From assembly GCF_001279005.1 (NCBI RefSeq), contig NZ_LGCN01000085.1, positions 1-64,000 on the forward strand: DNA of 64,000 nt. Direction: 5' to 3'. Below are positions 29,291-37,854 of the stretch, piece by piece; the stretch's first letter is position 1; each line of letters begins with the position of its first letter. The stretch is from Streptomyces caelestis. GTDB taxonomy: Bacteria > Actinomycetota > Actinomycetes > Streptomycetales > Streptomycetaceae. The notes below the pieces were generated by a model. That model had not been told where the DNA came from and did not search any database. It worked only from the letters and a program-made list of their open reading frames with translations. A program made the position numbers and the translations under genes.

Positions 29291-30985
29291 GTGACGGACG
29301 CGGAGGGCCGCAAGCCGCAGTCGGACGAGGCGAGGAGCGTGTTCGCGCCTCCCACCGGTGTCGCGGCGCCGGCCGAGTCGGAGTCGTCGACGACGTCCGA
29401 GTTCGCCGTCCCCCAGGGGCTGGCCGTCCCGAGGACCGGTACGGAGTCCGAGACGACCTCCGAGTTCGCCCTCCCGGAGGGTCTGGACGTGGCCCCGCCG
29501 CCCCCGGACGGGACGGAGGGGTCGGCGTTCAGCACGCCGAGCACCTACGGGGCGAAGCAGACCGCGGCGTTCACCCCGGCGAGCGGGATCCCGCTGGTCA
29601 GCCTGGCCAAGGACGTGCCGTGGCAGGACCGGATGCGCACCATGCTGCGCATGCCGGTGACCGAGCGGCCGGCTCCGGAGCCGGTGCACCGGCACGACGA
29701 GGCCGGTCCGGCCGTGCCGCGCGTGCTCGACCTGACCCTGCGCATCGGCGAGCTGCTGCTGGCGGGCGGCGAGGGCGCCGAGGACGTGGAGGCGGCGATG
29801 TTCGCCGTGTGCCGCTCCTACGGCCTGGACCGCTGCGAGCCCAACGTCACGTTCACCCTGCTGTCGATCTCCCACCAGCCGTCCCTGGTCGACGACCCGG
29901 TGACCGCGTCGCGCACGGTGCGGCGCCGCAGCCCCGACTACACCCGGCTGGCGGCCGTCTACCAGCTGGTGGACGACCTCAGCGACGACGAGACGCACGT
30001 CTCCCTGGAGGAGGCCTACCGGCGGCTGGCGGAGATCCGCCGCAACCGGCACCCGTACTCCGGCTGGACGCTGACCGCGGCGAGCGGACTGCTGGCGGGC
30101 GCGGCGTCGGTGCTCGTCGGCGGTGGCTTCCTGGTGTTCGTGTCGGCCGCGGTCGGCGCGATGCTCGGCGACCGGCTGGCCTGGCTGTGCGCGGGTCGCG
30201 GACTGCCGGAGTTCTACCAGTTCACGGTGGCCGCGACGCCGCCGGCCGCGATCGGGGTGGCGCTGACGGTGGCGCACGTGGACGTGAAGGCGTCCGCGGT
30301 GATCACCGGTGGGCTGTTCGCCCTGCTGCCCGGGCGGGCACTGGTGGCCGGCGTGCAGGACGGCCTGACCGGCTTCTACATCACGGCGTCCGCGCGCCTG
30401 CTGGAGGTCCTGTACTTCTTCGTGGGCATCGTGGCCGGGGTGCTGACGGTGCTGTACTTCGGCGTGCAGCTGGGCGCCAAGCTGAACCCGGACGCGGAGC
30501 TCGGCGTCTCCGACGACCCGCTGTCGCAGATCGCCGCGTCGATGCTGCTGTCCCTGGCCTTCGCCGTGCTGCTCCAGCAGGAGCGGTCCACCGTGCTGAT
30601 GGCGACCCTGAACGGCGGGGTCGCCTGGGTGGTGTACGGCGCGATGCGCTACACGGGCGACATCTCGCCGGTGGTCTCCACGACCGCGGCGGCGGGCCTC
30701 GTGGGTCTGTTCGGGCAGTTGCTGGCCCGGTACCGGTTCGCGTCCGCGCTGCCGTACACCACGGCGGCGATCGGGCCGCTGCTACCTGGTTCCGCCACGT
30801 ACTTCGGTCTGCTGGGCATCGCCCAGAACGAGGTCGAATCGGGGCTGACGTCCCTCACGAAGGCCGTGGCGCTGGCCATGGCCATCGCGATCGGGGTGAA
30901 CCTCGGGGCGGAGATCTCGCGGATCTTCCTGCGGATCGGGTCCGCGGAGAAGCGGCGGGCCGCGAAGCGGACGCGGGGGTTCTAG
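29291..30985 (+). CDS. ThrE-type threonine/serine exporter family protein
   Basis: A 564-residue membrane protein with the ThrE architecture. A soluble N-terminal domain (LDLTLRIGELLLAGGEGAEDVEAAM, RRRSPDYTRLAAVYQLVDDL) is followed by about ten hydrophobic helices in two five-helix halves, from residue 260 to the end. Family members export L-threonine and L-serine by proton exchange. The first 115 residues are an extra, probably disordered, cytoplasmic segment with a duplicated TTSEFA[VL]P[QE]GL motif. GTG start 29291 follows GGAGAGCGGAG. Confidence 0.87.
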   Translation: MTDAEGRKPQSDEARSVFAPPTGVAAPAESESSTTSEFAVPQGLAVPRTGTESETTSEFALPEGLDVAPPPPDGTEGSAFSTPSTYGAKQTAAFTPASGIPLVSLAKDVPWQDRMRTMLRMPVTERPAPEPVHRHDEAGPAVPRVLDLTLRIGELLLAGGEGAEDVEAAMFAVCRSYGLDRCEPNVTFTLLSISHQPSLVDDPVTASRTVRRRSPDYTRLAAVYQLVDDLSDDETHVSLEEAYRRLAEIRRNRHPYSGWTLTAASGLLAGAASVLVGGGFLVFVSAAVGAMLGDRLAWLCAGRGLPEFYQFTVAATPPAAIGVALTVAHVDVKASAVITGGLFALLPGRALVAGVQDGLTGFYITASARLLEVLYFFVGIVAGVLTVLYFGVQLGAKLNPDAELGVSDDPLSQIAASMLLSLAFAVLLQQERSTVLMATLNGGVAWVVYGAMRYTGDISPVVSTTAAAGLVGLFGQLLARYRFASALPYTTAAIGPLLPGSATYFGLLGIAQNEVESGLTSLTKAVALAMAIAIGVNLGAEISRIFLRIGSAEKRRAAKRTRGF

Positions 30986-31059
30986 CGCGGAGGTTTCGGC
31001 GCGGGCGCCGTCGAGGTTTCGGCGCCGTCCGGCCCGGGACCTCGTGCACATCGGCGGCC

Positions 31060-31103
31060 GCGGGCCGGTGAGGGCCTTTCGCGCGGTTCCCCGCGCCCCT
31101 GGG
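31060..31103. repeat. Streptomyces-type intergenic repeat block
   Basis: The short gap between the convergent exporter and DedA genes contains GGGCCTTTCGCGCGGTTCC followed by CCGCGCCCCTGGG, a motif I recognise as frequent between Streptomyces genes. It probably works as a shared terminator. No T-run is present. Confidence 0.45.
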
Positions 31104-31108
31104 TTGGT

Positions 31109-32014
31109 TCAGTGACCGCGGTTGTACGGCTGCTGCTGGTTGTAGTAGTCGTCGCCGTACGGCTGCTGGGGCTGCTGCTGCGGGTAGCCCTGACCGTCGT
31201 ACGGCCGCCGGGGCTGCTGCTGCGGGTGACCCTGCTCTCCGTACGGCTGCTGCGGGTAGCCCTGGTCGCCGTAGTGCTGCTGCCGGGGCTGCTGCGGGGT
31301 GGGCGGCGCGGCCGGGGTGATGCGGCGCAGCTGGGTCGTGGCGTCGTCCATGACCGGGTACTGCGGGGCGGCGGCCGGGGTCTCGGCGGCGGCGCGCTTC
31401 TTCTTCCCGCGCTCGCGCAGGTACTCGATGATGATCGGCACCACGGAGACGACGACGATCAGGATCAGGATCGGCTCGACGTTGGTCTTGATGAACTCGA
31501 TCTGGCCGAGCCAGTAGCCCGCGAGGGTGACACCGCAGCCCCAGGCGACACCGCCGATGAGGTTGTACGTGAAGAACGTGCGGTACTTCATGCGGCCGGC
31601 GCCCGCCACGATGGGGGCGAACGTGCGCACGATCGGGACGAAGCGGGCCAGGACGATCGCCTTGGGGCCGTACTTCTCCATGAACTCGTGCGCCTTCTCC
31701 AGGTTCTCCTGTTTGAAGAGCTTGGAGTTCGGCCGGCTGAACAGCTTGGGTCCGAAGAACTTGCCGATCATGTAACCGACCTGGTCGCCGATGACGGCGG
31801 CCAGCACTATCAGCGTGCACACCAGCCACAGCGGCTGGCTGATGTAGGTGCCCTCGGCCACGAAGAGACCCGCCGTGAACAGCAGGGAGTCACCGGGCAG
31901 GAACGCGAAGAGTCCGGACTCCGCGAAGACGATCAGCAGGATGCCGGGAAGGCTGAAGGTCTCGATCAGGTAGTCCGGACTCAGCCACTCAGGGCCGAGC
32001 GCAAGCGTGGTCAC
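31109..32014 (-). CDS. DedA family membrane protein with Q/P/Y/G-rich tail
   Basis: DedA (SNARE-associated/VTT) proteins act as lipid scramblases or flippases and in envelope homeostasis. The 301-residue protein has the DedA core (about 1-205): FAESGLFAFLPGDSLLFTAGLF, GDQVGYMIGKFFG, the conserved Arg motif VLARFVPIVRTFAPIVAGAGRM and several membrane helices. After a basic juxtamembrane stretch (RERGKKKRAA), the last 60 residues are a low-complexity tail of repeated YG-x-QGYPQQ-type units, presumably cytoplasmic. GTG at 32014. Confidence 0.92.
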   Translation of the reverse strand: MTTLALGPEWLSPDYLIETFSLPGILLIVFAESGLFAFLPGDSLLFTAGLFVAEGTYISQPLWLVCTLIVLAAVIGDQVGYMIGKFFGPKLFSRPNSKLFKQENLEKAHEFMEKYGPKAIVLARFVPIVRTFAPIVAGAGRMKYRTFFTYNLIGGVAWGCGVTLAGYWLGQIEFIKTNVEPILILIVVVSVVPIIIEYLRERGKKKRAAAETPAAAPQYPVMDDATTQLRRITPAAPPTPQQPRQQHYGDQGYPQQPYGEQGHPQQQPRRPYDGQGYPQQQPQQPYGDDYYNQQQPYNRGH

Positions 32015-32170
32015 GGGGATGTGGCTCCTGCAGCTGGGGGGTAAGGGCTGGGTTGGCTGCCCAAATTATGAACGCAGCCGTCGAGGCCCAGGTTCCGCGG
32101 GGGTACCCAGGATGCCCTGTGATCCGCCCCGGAGAAAGCCGTGAGCCGTGGGGCGGGAAGCAATGTGCAG

Positions 32171-32201
32171 GTCGTGGCCCGGATGCGAGCCGGGCCACGA
32201 C
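32171..32201 (-). terminator. Hairpin directly after tipA stop
   Basis: Arms GTCGTGGCCCGG (32171-32182) and its exact complement (32190-32201) with a 7-base loop lie two bases beyond the tipA stop codon. This is a likely minus-strand terminator without a T-run. Confidence 0.7.
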
Positions 32202-32203
32202 GC

Positions 32204-32965
32204 TCAGGAGGCGTGCCGCGCGGCGTTCGCGAGGATCGCCTCCCTGAGGTGCTCGGCGAGACCGGGCCGCAGGGAGTCGTAGTACGCCTTGAAGCGCTCG
32301 TCGGAGACGTACATCTCCGCGAAACACCGGTGCATCTCGTACGGCACCTCGAAGTACCACGTGCCGATGTGCCGTCGGTGCTCCTCGGCCAGGTCCATGG
32401 CCGCCTCGCCGGACGGCTGCCCTCCGGCGGCCACCAGGGCGGTGTACCGCTCCTGCCAGTCGTCGACCTCGGCCTGGACGCGCTTCCAGTCCTCCTTGGT
32501 GTAGCTCGCCGCGCGGCGCTGCGACTCGGCGTACGCCTCGGTGCCGCCCCAGCGCGCCTCCGCCTCGTCGGCGTACTGTTCGGGGTCCTTGTCCCCGAAC
32601 ACCTCGAACCTCTCCTCGGGCGTGAGATCGATTCCCATCGTGCGTGCCTCCATGGCGTGTTCCACGGCCGCCGCCATCTTCTTCAGCTTCTCGATCCGGG
32701 CGGTCAGCAGTTCGTGCTGCCGGCGCAGGTGCGCGCGCGGGTCCGCGGCCGGGTCGTCGAGCAGGGCGGCGACCTCGTCGAGCGGGAAGCCGAGCTCGCG
32801 GTAGAACAGGATCTGCTGCAGCCGGTCGAGGTCGGCGTCGCTGTAGCGCCGGTGCCCCGCGTGGCTGCGTCCGCCGGGAGCGAGCAGGCCGATGGCGTCG
32901 TAGTGGTGCAGGGTGCGCACGGTGACGCCGGCGAATCCGGCGACCTGTCCCACGGAGTAGCTCAC
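32204..32965 (-). CDS. tipA: Thiostrepton-responsive MerR-family regulator TipA
   Basis: TipA binds thiopeptide antibiotics and activates transcription. The 253-residue protein equals known TipAL in length and near-identity: HTH SYSVGQVAGFAGVTVRTLHHYDAIGLL, dimer coiled coil at about 75-108, then the ligand-binding TipAS domain. The internal ATG codon for Met110 (MGIDLTPEERFEVFG) would give the separate 144-residue TipAS product. Cys214 in MHRCFAEMYVSDERF corresponds to the residue that binds thiostrepton covalently in TipA (established). GTG start 32965 follows AAGGAG. Promoter: see 32993-33023. Confidence 0.96.
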   Translation of the reverse strand: MSYSVGQVAGFAGVTVRTLHHYDAIGLLAPGGRSHAGHRRYSDADLDRLQQILFYRELGFPLDEVAALLDDPAADPRAHLRRQHELLTARIEKLKKMAAAVEHAMEARTMGIDLTPEERFEVFGDKDPEQYADEAEARWGGTEAYAESQRRAASYTKEDWKRVQAEVDDWQERYTALVAAGGQPSGEAAMDLAEEHRRHIGTWYFEVPYEMHRCFAEMYVSDERFKAYYDSLRPGLAEHLREAILANAARHAS

Positions 32966-32992
32966 TTCCGCTCCTTTCCGGGTGTGCGCTCC

Positions 32993-33023
32993 AGCCTGGG
33001 ACCTCACGCCACGTGAGGTGCAA
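32993..33023 (-). promoter_or_regulatory. MerR-type tipA promoter with operator palindrome
   Basis: On the minus strand TTGCAC (33018-33023) and CAGGCT (32993-32998) are separated by a 19-base spacer, the over-long spacing typical of MerR activation. The spacer region holds the palindrome ACCTCAC-N5-GTGAGGT (33001-33019). It closely resembles the well-known ptipA promoter, where TipAL autoactivates with thiopeptide bound. Confidence 0.88.
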
Positions 33024-33060
33024 GCCGGTGATCGATTTGACCGACTCGTCCGCTTATCGT

Positions 33061-34344
33061 GTGCGCGTGGCCCAGGACAGCGCACAGCAGGCACCCCCCG
33101 CCGCCCCGGCACGCGCCCTGCTGCCGACCATCGTGCCCGCGCTGCTCGTGGGCGTGGTGGCGAGCCTGGTCCTGGTGGGGGTCGGCACGGCGGCCGGGGA
33201 GCTGCAGGACGTGCTCTGGCAGGACGTGCCGGACGCCCTCGGCATCGGCGGGTACTCCGTGCCGTGGATGTTCGTGATGCTCGTCGCCACCGGGATCGCG
33301 GTCGGGCTGGTGGTGTGGAAGGTACCGGGCCACGCGGGCCCCGATCCGGCGACCACCGGTCTCGACGCGCCCGTGCTGCCGCCCGCGGTGCTGCCGGGGC
33401 TGCTGCTGGCGACCGCGCTCATGCTGGCCGGCGGGCCCAGCCTGGGGCCCGAGAACCCGATCATCGCGGTGAACGTCTCGCTGGCGGTCCGGGTGGGCCT
33501 CAGGGCCTTCCCGCGGACCCGGGAACGCGCCTGGGTGGCGCTGGCGGAGGCCGGGACGATCGGCGCGCTGTTCGGCACGCCGGTCGCGGCCGCGCTGGTC
33601 ATCTCCGAGGCGCTGGCCGGGCAGCGTGTCAAGGGGCGGCTGTGGGACAGCCTCTTCGCGCCGCTGGCTGCCGCCGGGGCCGGCGCGCTCACCGTCTCGC
33701 TGGTGTCGGAGCCGAGCTTCGACCTTCATCTGCCGCCGTTCGGGCGGCCCGGCTGGAGCGACCTGCTGGCGTCCCTCGTGGTGGCCTCGGCGGGCGCGCT
33801 GCTCGGCCTGTGCGCCGTGTACGCCTTCCCGTTCGTCCACGGGGCCTTCGCGCGGCTGCGGCACCCGATGCTGATGCTTCCGGCCGGTGGGGTGGTGCTG
33901 GGCGCCCTGGCGGCCCTGGGCGGGCACCTGACCCTGTTCAAGGGGCTCGACGAGATCGCGGTTCTGGCGCGCGACCCCGACGGCTGGTCGGCGGGCGAGT
34001 TCGCCACGATGACGGTGGTGAAGCTGGCGGCGCTGCTCGTCGCCGCGTCGTGCGGCTTCCGGGGCGGGCGGATCTTCCCCGCGGTGTTCGTCGGCACGGC
34101 GCTCGGACTGTGCGCGCACGCGCTGGTGCCGGGGGTGCATCCGGCGATCGGCGTGTCGGCCGGAGTGCTCGGGGTCCTGCTGGCCATCACCCGGCAGGGC
34201 TGGGTGAGCCTGTTCGTCGCCGCCGTCCTGGTCGCCTCCCCGTCGGTGCTCACTCTGCTGTGCATCGCCTCCCTGCCCGCCTGGCTGCTGGTGACGGGCC
34301 GCCCGCACATGCAGCTCCGGGCGGACGGGACGGCCGTGCGGTGA
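33061..34344 (+). CDS. ClC-family ion channel/transporter-like protein
   Basis: A 427-residue polytopic membrane protein with ten or more hydrophobic segments. It carries degenerate ClC motifs: GGPSLGPENPIIAVN corresponds to the GK/REGP filter motif, and CGFRGGRIFPAVFVGTALG to GxFxPxxxxGAxxG. It resembles the YfeO-like ion channel subgroup rather than a canonical chloride/proton exchanger; ion and mechanism are uncertain. GTG 33061 or 33067 may start it. No ribosome site is visible, so the transcript may have a very short leader. Divergent from tipA. Confidence 0.82.
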   Translation: MRVAQDSAQQAPPAAPARALLPTIVPALLVGVVASLVLVGVGTAAGELQDVLWQDVPDALGIGGYSVPWMFVMLVATGIAVGLVVWKVPGHAGPDPATTGLDAPVLPPAVLPGLLLATALMLAGGPSLGPENPIIAVNVSLAVRVGLRAFPRTRERAWVALAEAGTIGALFGTPVAAALVISEALAGQRVKGRLWDSLFAPLAAAGAGALTVSLVSEPSFDLHLPPFGRPGWSDLLASLVVASAGALLGLCAVYAFPFVHGAFARLRHPMLMLPAGGVVLGALAALGGHLTLFKGLDEIAVLARDPDGWSAGEFATMTVVKLAALLVAASCGFRGGRIFPAVFVGTALGLCAHALVPGVHPAIGVSAGVLGVLLAITRQGWVSLFVAAVLVASPSVLTLLCIASLPAWLLVTGRPHMQLRADGTAVR

Positions 34345-34380
34345 CCGTCCCCCGCCCCGCCCCGCGTTGGCCGAACGTGG

Positions 34381-35022
34381 TCACCGGTCGTCCCCGGAGT
34401 GCCGCTCCCCCGTCGCGTACGGGTTCTCCTCGCCCTCGGCCAGGACGCCGACGAACGGCTCGCCCTCTCCCGCGAAGGTGTAGGCGCCGCCCCGGATGCG
34501 CTCGATGAGGGCGCGGGTCCACTCGGCGCCGGTGTCGGCGGAGCGGACCCAGAAGTTCATGATCTCCCCGATGTGGCCCAGCTGCCCGGGGCCGCCCTCG
34601 GGCGTGTAGTACTCGGTGACGGTCCTGCGCCACTCCCCGATGGAGCGCACCCGCCGCTCCAGGAGGGCGAGGGCCTCCTCGCGCTTCAGGTCGACCATGA
34701 GGCCGAGCCCCGCCGAGAGCACGTCCGGCTTCTGGTCGTAGGAGGTCAGCGCCTCCCGCAGCAGCCGGAAGTACTCCTCGGCGCCCTGCTCGGTGATCTC
34801 GTACTCCGTGCGCGGCGGGCCGCCGGCCGTGGACGGCGCGGTCTCGTGCGCGTGCAGCAGTCCCTGCTTCGCCATCTGCTTCAGCGCGTGGTAGATCGAG
34901 CCGGGCTTGGCGTTGGACCACTCGTGCGCGCCCCAGTACTCCAGGTCGTTGCGCACCTGGTACCCGTGGGCCCGCCCGTGCTGGCGCACCGCGCCGAGCA
35001 CCAGGAGACGGATCACTGACAT
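34381..35022 (-). CDS. PadR-family transcriptional regulator
   Basis: A 213-residue PadR regulator. N-terminal winged helix (about 4-85): LLVLGAVRQHGRAHGYQVRNDLEYWG, WSNAKPGSIYHALKQMAKQGLLHAHE and RTEYEITEQGAEEYFRLL. The C-terminal half (about 95-195) is a Vir-like helical dimerisation domain. It lies 60 bases downstream of the aldehyde dehydrogenase on the same strand, so it may control that gene, although no operator could be picked out. Confidence 0.92.
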   Translation of the reverse strand: MSVIRLLVLGAVRQHGRAHGYQVRNDLEYWGAHEWSNAKPGSIYHALKQMAKQGLLHAHETAPSTAGGPPRTEYEITEQGAEEYFRLLREALTSYDQKPDVLSAGLGLMVDLKREEALALLERRVRSIGEWRRTVTEYYTPEGGPGQLGHIGEIMNFWVRSADTGAEWTRALIERIRGGAYTFAGEGEPFVGVLAEGEENPYATGERHSGDDR

Positions 35023-35082
35023 GTGCCCAGCGTAGGGCCCCGGGGAGCGGCCCCGGGGCCGCCCCGCCCGCTCGGAGCCCGC

Positions 35083-36543
35083 TCAGAACGGGAAGCCGCT
35101 CCGGCCGTGCTGCACCGAGATCCACTTCACCGTGGTGAAGGCGTCCAGCATGGTGTCGCCGTTGAGGCGGCCGATGCCCGAGTGCTTCTCGCCGCCGAAG
35201 GGGACGATCGGCTCGTCGTGCACGGTGCCGTCGTTCACGTGGAACATGCCGGTGTCGATCCGCCTGGCGAAGTTCACGCCGCGCTCGATGTCGCCGGTGT
35301 GCACGGCGCCGCTCAGGCCGTACGGGGTGTCGTTGACGAGACGCACGGCCTCCTCCTCGCCGTCGAACGGGACGAGGAAGGCGACGGGCCCGAAGACCTC
35401 CTGCCGCAGCAGCGCCGAGTCCGCGGGCAGGCCGGTGAGGACGGACGGCTCGACCAGGTTGTCCCTGCGCGCGCCGCGGACCAGGGCGGTGGCGCCCTCG
35501 GCGAGCGCCTGCTCGACCACGCCGGACAGGGCGTCCGCCTGACGGGAGTTGATCACCGGGCCGATGACCGTCTCCGGGTCGCGCGGGTCGCCGGCCTTGA
35601 GGGACGTGACCTTGGCGACGAACTTCTCGGTGAACGCGCCGGCGACCGACCGGTCGACCAGGACGCGGTTGGCGGCCATGCAGACCTGGCCCTGGTGGAC
35701 GAACCGGCTGAAGACCGCCGCGTCCACGGCGTAGTCCAGGTCGGCGTCGTCGAGGACCACCAGCGCGCTGTTGCCGCCGAGTTCGAGGACCGAGCGCTTG
35801 AAGAGGGAGGCGCAGACGGTGGCCACGTGACGGCCGACCGCGTCCGAGCCGGTGAAGGAGATGACCTTCGGTATCGGGTGCTCCAGGAAGGCGTCGCCGA
35901 TCTCCTCGATGTCGGTGATGACGACGTTGAGCAGACCGCCGGGCAGGCCCGCGTCCTCGAAGATCTTCGCGACCAGGGAGCCGCCGACGACCGGCGTGTC
36001 CTGGTGCGGCTTGAGCACGACGCCGTTGCCGAGCGCGAGCGCGGGAGCGACCGACTTGAGGGAGAGCAGGAAGGGGAAGTTGAAGGGGCTGATCACGCCC
36101 ACGACGCCGACGGGCACGCGGTAGACGCGGTTCTCCTTGCCGTCCACCGGCGAGGGGATGATCCGGCCCTCGGGGCGCAGCGCCAGGTGGACCGACTCGC
36201 GCAGGAACTCCTTGGCGAGGTGCAGCTCGAAGGCGGCCTTCAGACGCGTGCCGCCGAGTTCGGCGACGATCGCCCCGGCGATCTCCTCCTCGCGCTCCTC
36301 GACCAGCCTGAGCGCCTTCTCGAACACCGCGCGGCGGGCGTAGGGATTGGTCGCCGCCCACCGCTTCTGCGCGCGGGCGGCCGCCCGGTACGCCTGATCG
36401 ACCTCGTCGACCGTGGCTGTCGTGATCGACGCGAGCTTCTCGTCGTCGTACGGGTTGAGGTCGATGATGTCCCAGGAGCCGGTGCCCGGACGCCACTCAC
36501 CGTCGATGTACTGCTGAGCCAGGTCGGTGAAGTACGACGACAT
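35083..36543 (-). CDS. NAD(P)-dependent aldehyde dehydrogenase (benzaldehyde/vanillin dehydrogenase type)
   Basis: The 486-residue enzyme oxidises an aldehyde to the acid. Visible motifs: GVISPFNFPFLLSLKSVAPALALGN (family region), KPHQDTP, the catalytic-Glu motif LELGGNS, the catalytic Cys in HQGQVCMAANR, QEVFGPVAFLVPF, and PFGGEKHSGIGRLNG. Spacing and the HQDTP variant point to the benzaldehyde/salicylaldehyde/vanillin dehydrogenase subgroup; the true substrate is inference. ATG 36543 (MSSYFTDLAQQYIDGEW) is the preferred start. Neighbours: a PadR regulator downstream. Confidence 0.9.
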   Translation of the reverse strand: MSSYFTDLAQQYIDGEWRPGTGSWDIIDLNPYDDEKLASITTATVDEVDQAYRAAARAQKRWAATNPYARRAVFEKALRLVEEREEEIAGAIVAELGGTRLKAAFELHLAKEFLRESVHLALRPEGRIIPSPVDGKENRVYRVPVGVVGVISPFNFPFLLSLKSVAPALALGNGVVLKPHQDTPVVGGSLVAKIFEDAGLPGGLLNVVITDIEEIGDAFLEHPIPKVISFTGSDAVGRHVATVCASLFKRSVLELGGNSALVVLDDADLDYAVDAAVFSRFVHQGQVCMAANRVLVDRSVAGAFTEKFVAKVTSLKAGDPRDPETVIGPVINSRQADALSGVVEQALAEGATALVRGARRDNLVEPSVLTGLPADSALLRQEVFGPVAFLVPFDGEEEAVRLVNDTPYGLSGAVHTGDIERGVNFARRIDTGMFHVNDGTVHDEPIVPFGGEKHSGIGRLNGDTMLDAFTTVKWISVQHGRSGFPF

Positions 36544-36642
36544 GTGATCCCTCAATCCCTCGCTGCCTCAGCGGAGCACTGATCGACTGGATGATCTGAC
36601 CACATGTCATCGTACTTACGTTTCATGTGAGTTGGGACACGC

Positions 36643-37503
36643 TCAGGACATGTGCAGCAGCCCCCGCAGGAGGTCCCGGCTCTCCGCGGGACCCGGGCTG
36701 TCGTGCTGGAGCTCCTTGAGCGCCTTCTCGTACTGGGCCACGTCCTCGGCCTTGTCGAGGTACAGCGCACTGGTCAGCTGCTCCAGGTACACGACGTCCG
36801 ACAGGTCGGACTCGGGAAAGCTGAGGACGGTGAACGCGCCCGACTCGCCGGAGTGCCCGCCGAGGCTGAACGGCACGACCTGCAGCCGGACGTTGGGCCG
36901 CTCGGAGACGTCGATGAGGTGCTGGAGCTGGCCGCGCATCACCGCGCGGTCGCCGTACGGCCGGCGCAGGGCGGCCTCGTCGAGGACGACGTGGAACTCG
37001 GGGGCGTTCTCCGCGACCAGGTACTTCTGCCGCTCCAGGCGCAGCGCCACCCGCCGCTCGACGTCCTCCTCGCTCGCCCCCTTCATGCCGCGCCGCACCA
37101 CCGCGCGGGCGTACTCCTCGGTCTGCAGCAGACCGTGCACGAACTGCACCTCGTACGCCCGGATCAGCGAGGCGGCGCCCTCCAGGCCCACGTACGTGGG
37201 GAACCAGCTCGGCAGCACGTCCGAGTAGCTGTGCCACCAGCCCGCCACATTGGCCTCCTTGGCGAGGGAGACCAGCGACCGGCGCTCCTGCTCGTCCGTG
37301 ATGCCGTACAGCGTCAGCAGGTCCTCGACATCCCTGGTCTTGAAGCTCACCCGGCCCAACTCCATCCGGCTGATCTTCGATTCGGAGGCGCGGATCGAAT
37401 AGCCCGCCGCCTCGCGCGTGATCCCCCGCGCCTCACGCAGTCGCCTGAGTTGTGATCCGAGCAGCATGCGCCGCACCACCGATCCCGGCTCTCCCGCGCT
37501 CAC
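36643..37503 (-). CDS. Scr1/WhiJ-type HTH regulator with DUF5753 domain
   Basis: A 286-residue regulator. An XRE helix-turn-helix lies near residues 14-68 (LGSQLRRLREARGITREAAGYSIRASESKISRMELGR in outline), followed by the DUF5753 domain with GWWHSYSDVLPSWFPTYVGLE, ERQKYLVAENAPEFHVVLDEAALRRPYG and SFPESDLSDVVYLE. Such proteins (WhiJ relatives) act with adjacent DUF397 proteins in Streptomyces development (established for WhiJ). GTG 37503 follows GGGGAGG at nine bases. Divergent from a GHKL ATPase; a DUF397 gene follows that, completing the triad. Confidence 0.92.
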   Translation of the reverse strand: MSAGEPGSVVRRMLLGSQLRRLREARGITREAAGYSIRASESKISRMELGRVSFKTRDVEDLLTLYGITDEQERRSLVSLAKEANVAGWWHSYSDVLPSWFPTYVGLEGAASLIRAYEVQFVHGLLQTEEYARAVVRRGMKGASEEDVERRVALRLERQKYLVAENAPEFHVVLDEAALRRPYGDRAVMRGQLQHLIDVSERPNVRLQVVPFSLGGHSGESGAFTVLSFPESDLSDVVYLEQLTSALYLDKAEDVAQYEKALKELQHDSPGPAESRDLLRGLLHMS

Positions 37504-37854
37504 GTTCGCCAGCCTCCCCAACGTCTTCAGGGCCCGCAGTCTGCCACTAAAACACTTCGAGCAGTACTCGCGCGGTTACGGAAACGGAATCCGGCCGATC
37601 GATCCGGTCGGGAAGCGGCACGGAACGGGCACGGAAGGAGAAGGGAGGAGAAGGGAGGAGTAACGAGGAGGCAAGGGAACAGCCGTGAGGGGACGGGGAG
37701 ATGACGGAAAAATTGACCAACAAACCAGTACGGCGGGGATGATTTCGGTCAGCTGCACGTGCATCTGCCCTTGCATCTGCTGTACGCATCCGAAACCATG
37801 GGCCCCGCACCACCGCCGCCTCGCTACGACCGCGAATTCCCGGGAGTGCCTCGC
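37504..37854. other. Divergent intergenic region with polypurine repeats
   Basis: A 351-base gap. At 37632-37668 there is a G/A-only-like tract in which AAGGGAGGAG occurs twice in tandem (37641-37660), preceded by GGAAGGAG. TTGACC near 37714 is a possible -35 for the plus-strand gene, but no good -10 is seen. No small gene was recognised. Confidence 0.45.

Noticed and set aside
25955..30277. A 1440-codon minus-strand frame crossing dacB, ppa and the exporter gene
   Set aside because: It crosses genes on both strands including ppa and ThrE in other frames and is Arg/His/Pro-rich; no family feature is present.
35034..35060. GGCCCCGG/CCGGGGCC hairpin between PadR and aldehyde dehydrogenase genes
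   Set aside because: Stem is short, overlaps the PadR leader and is made only of G/C runs common in this genome; not enough to call a terminator.
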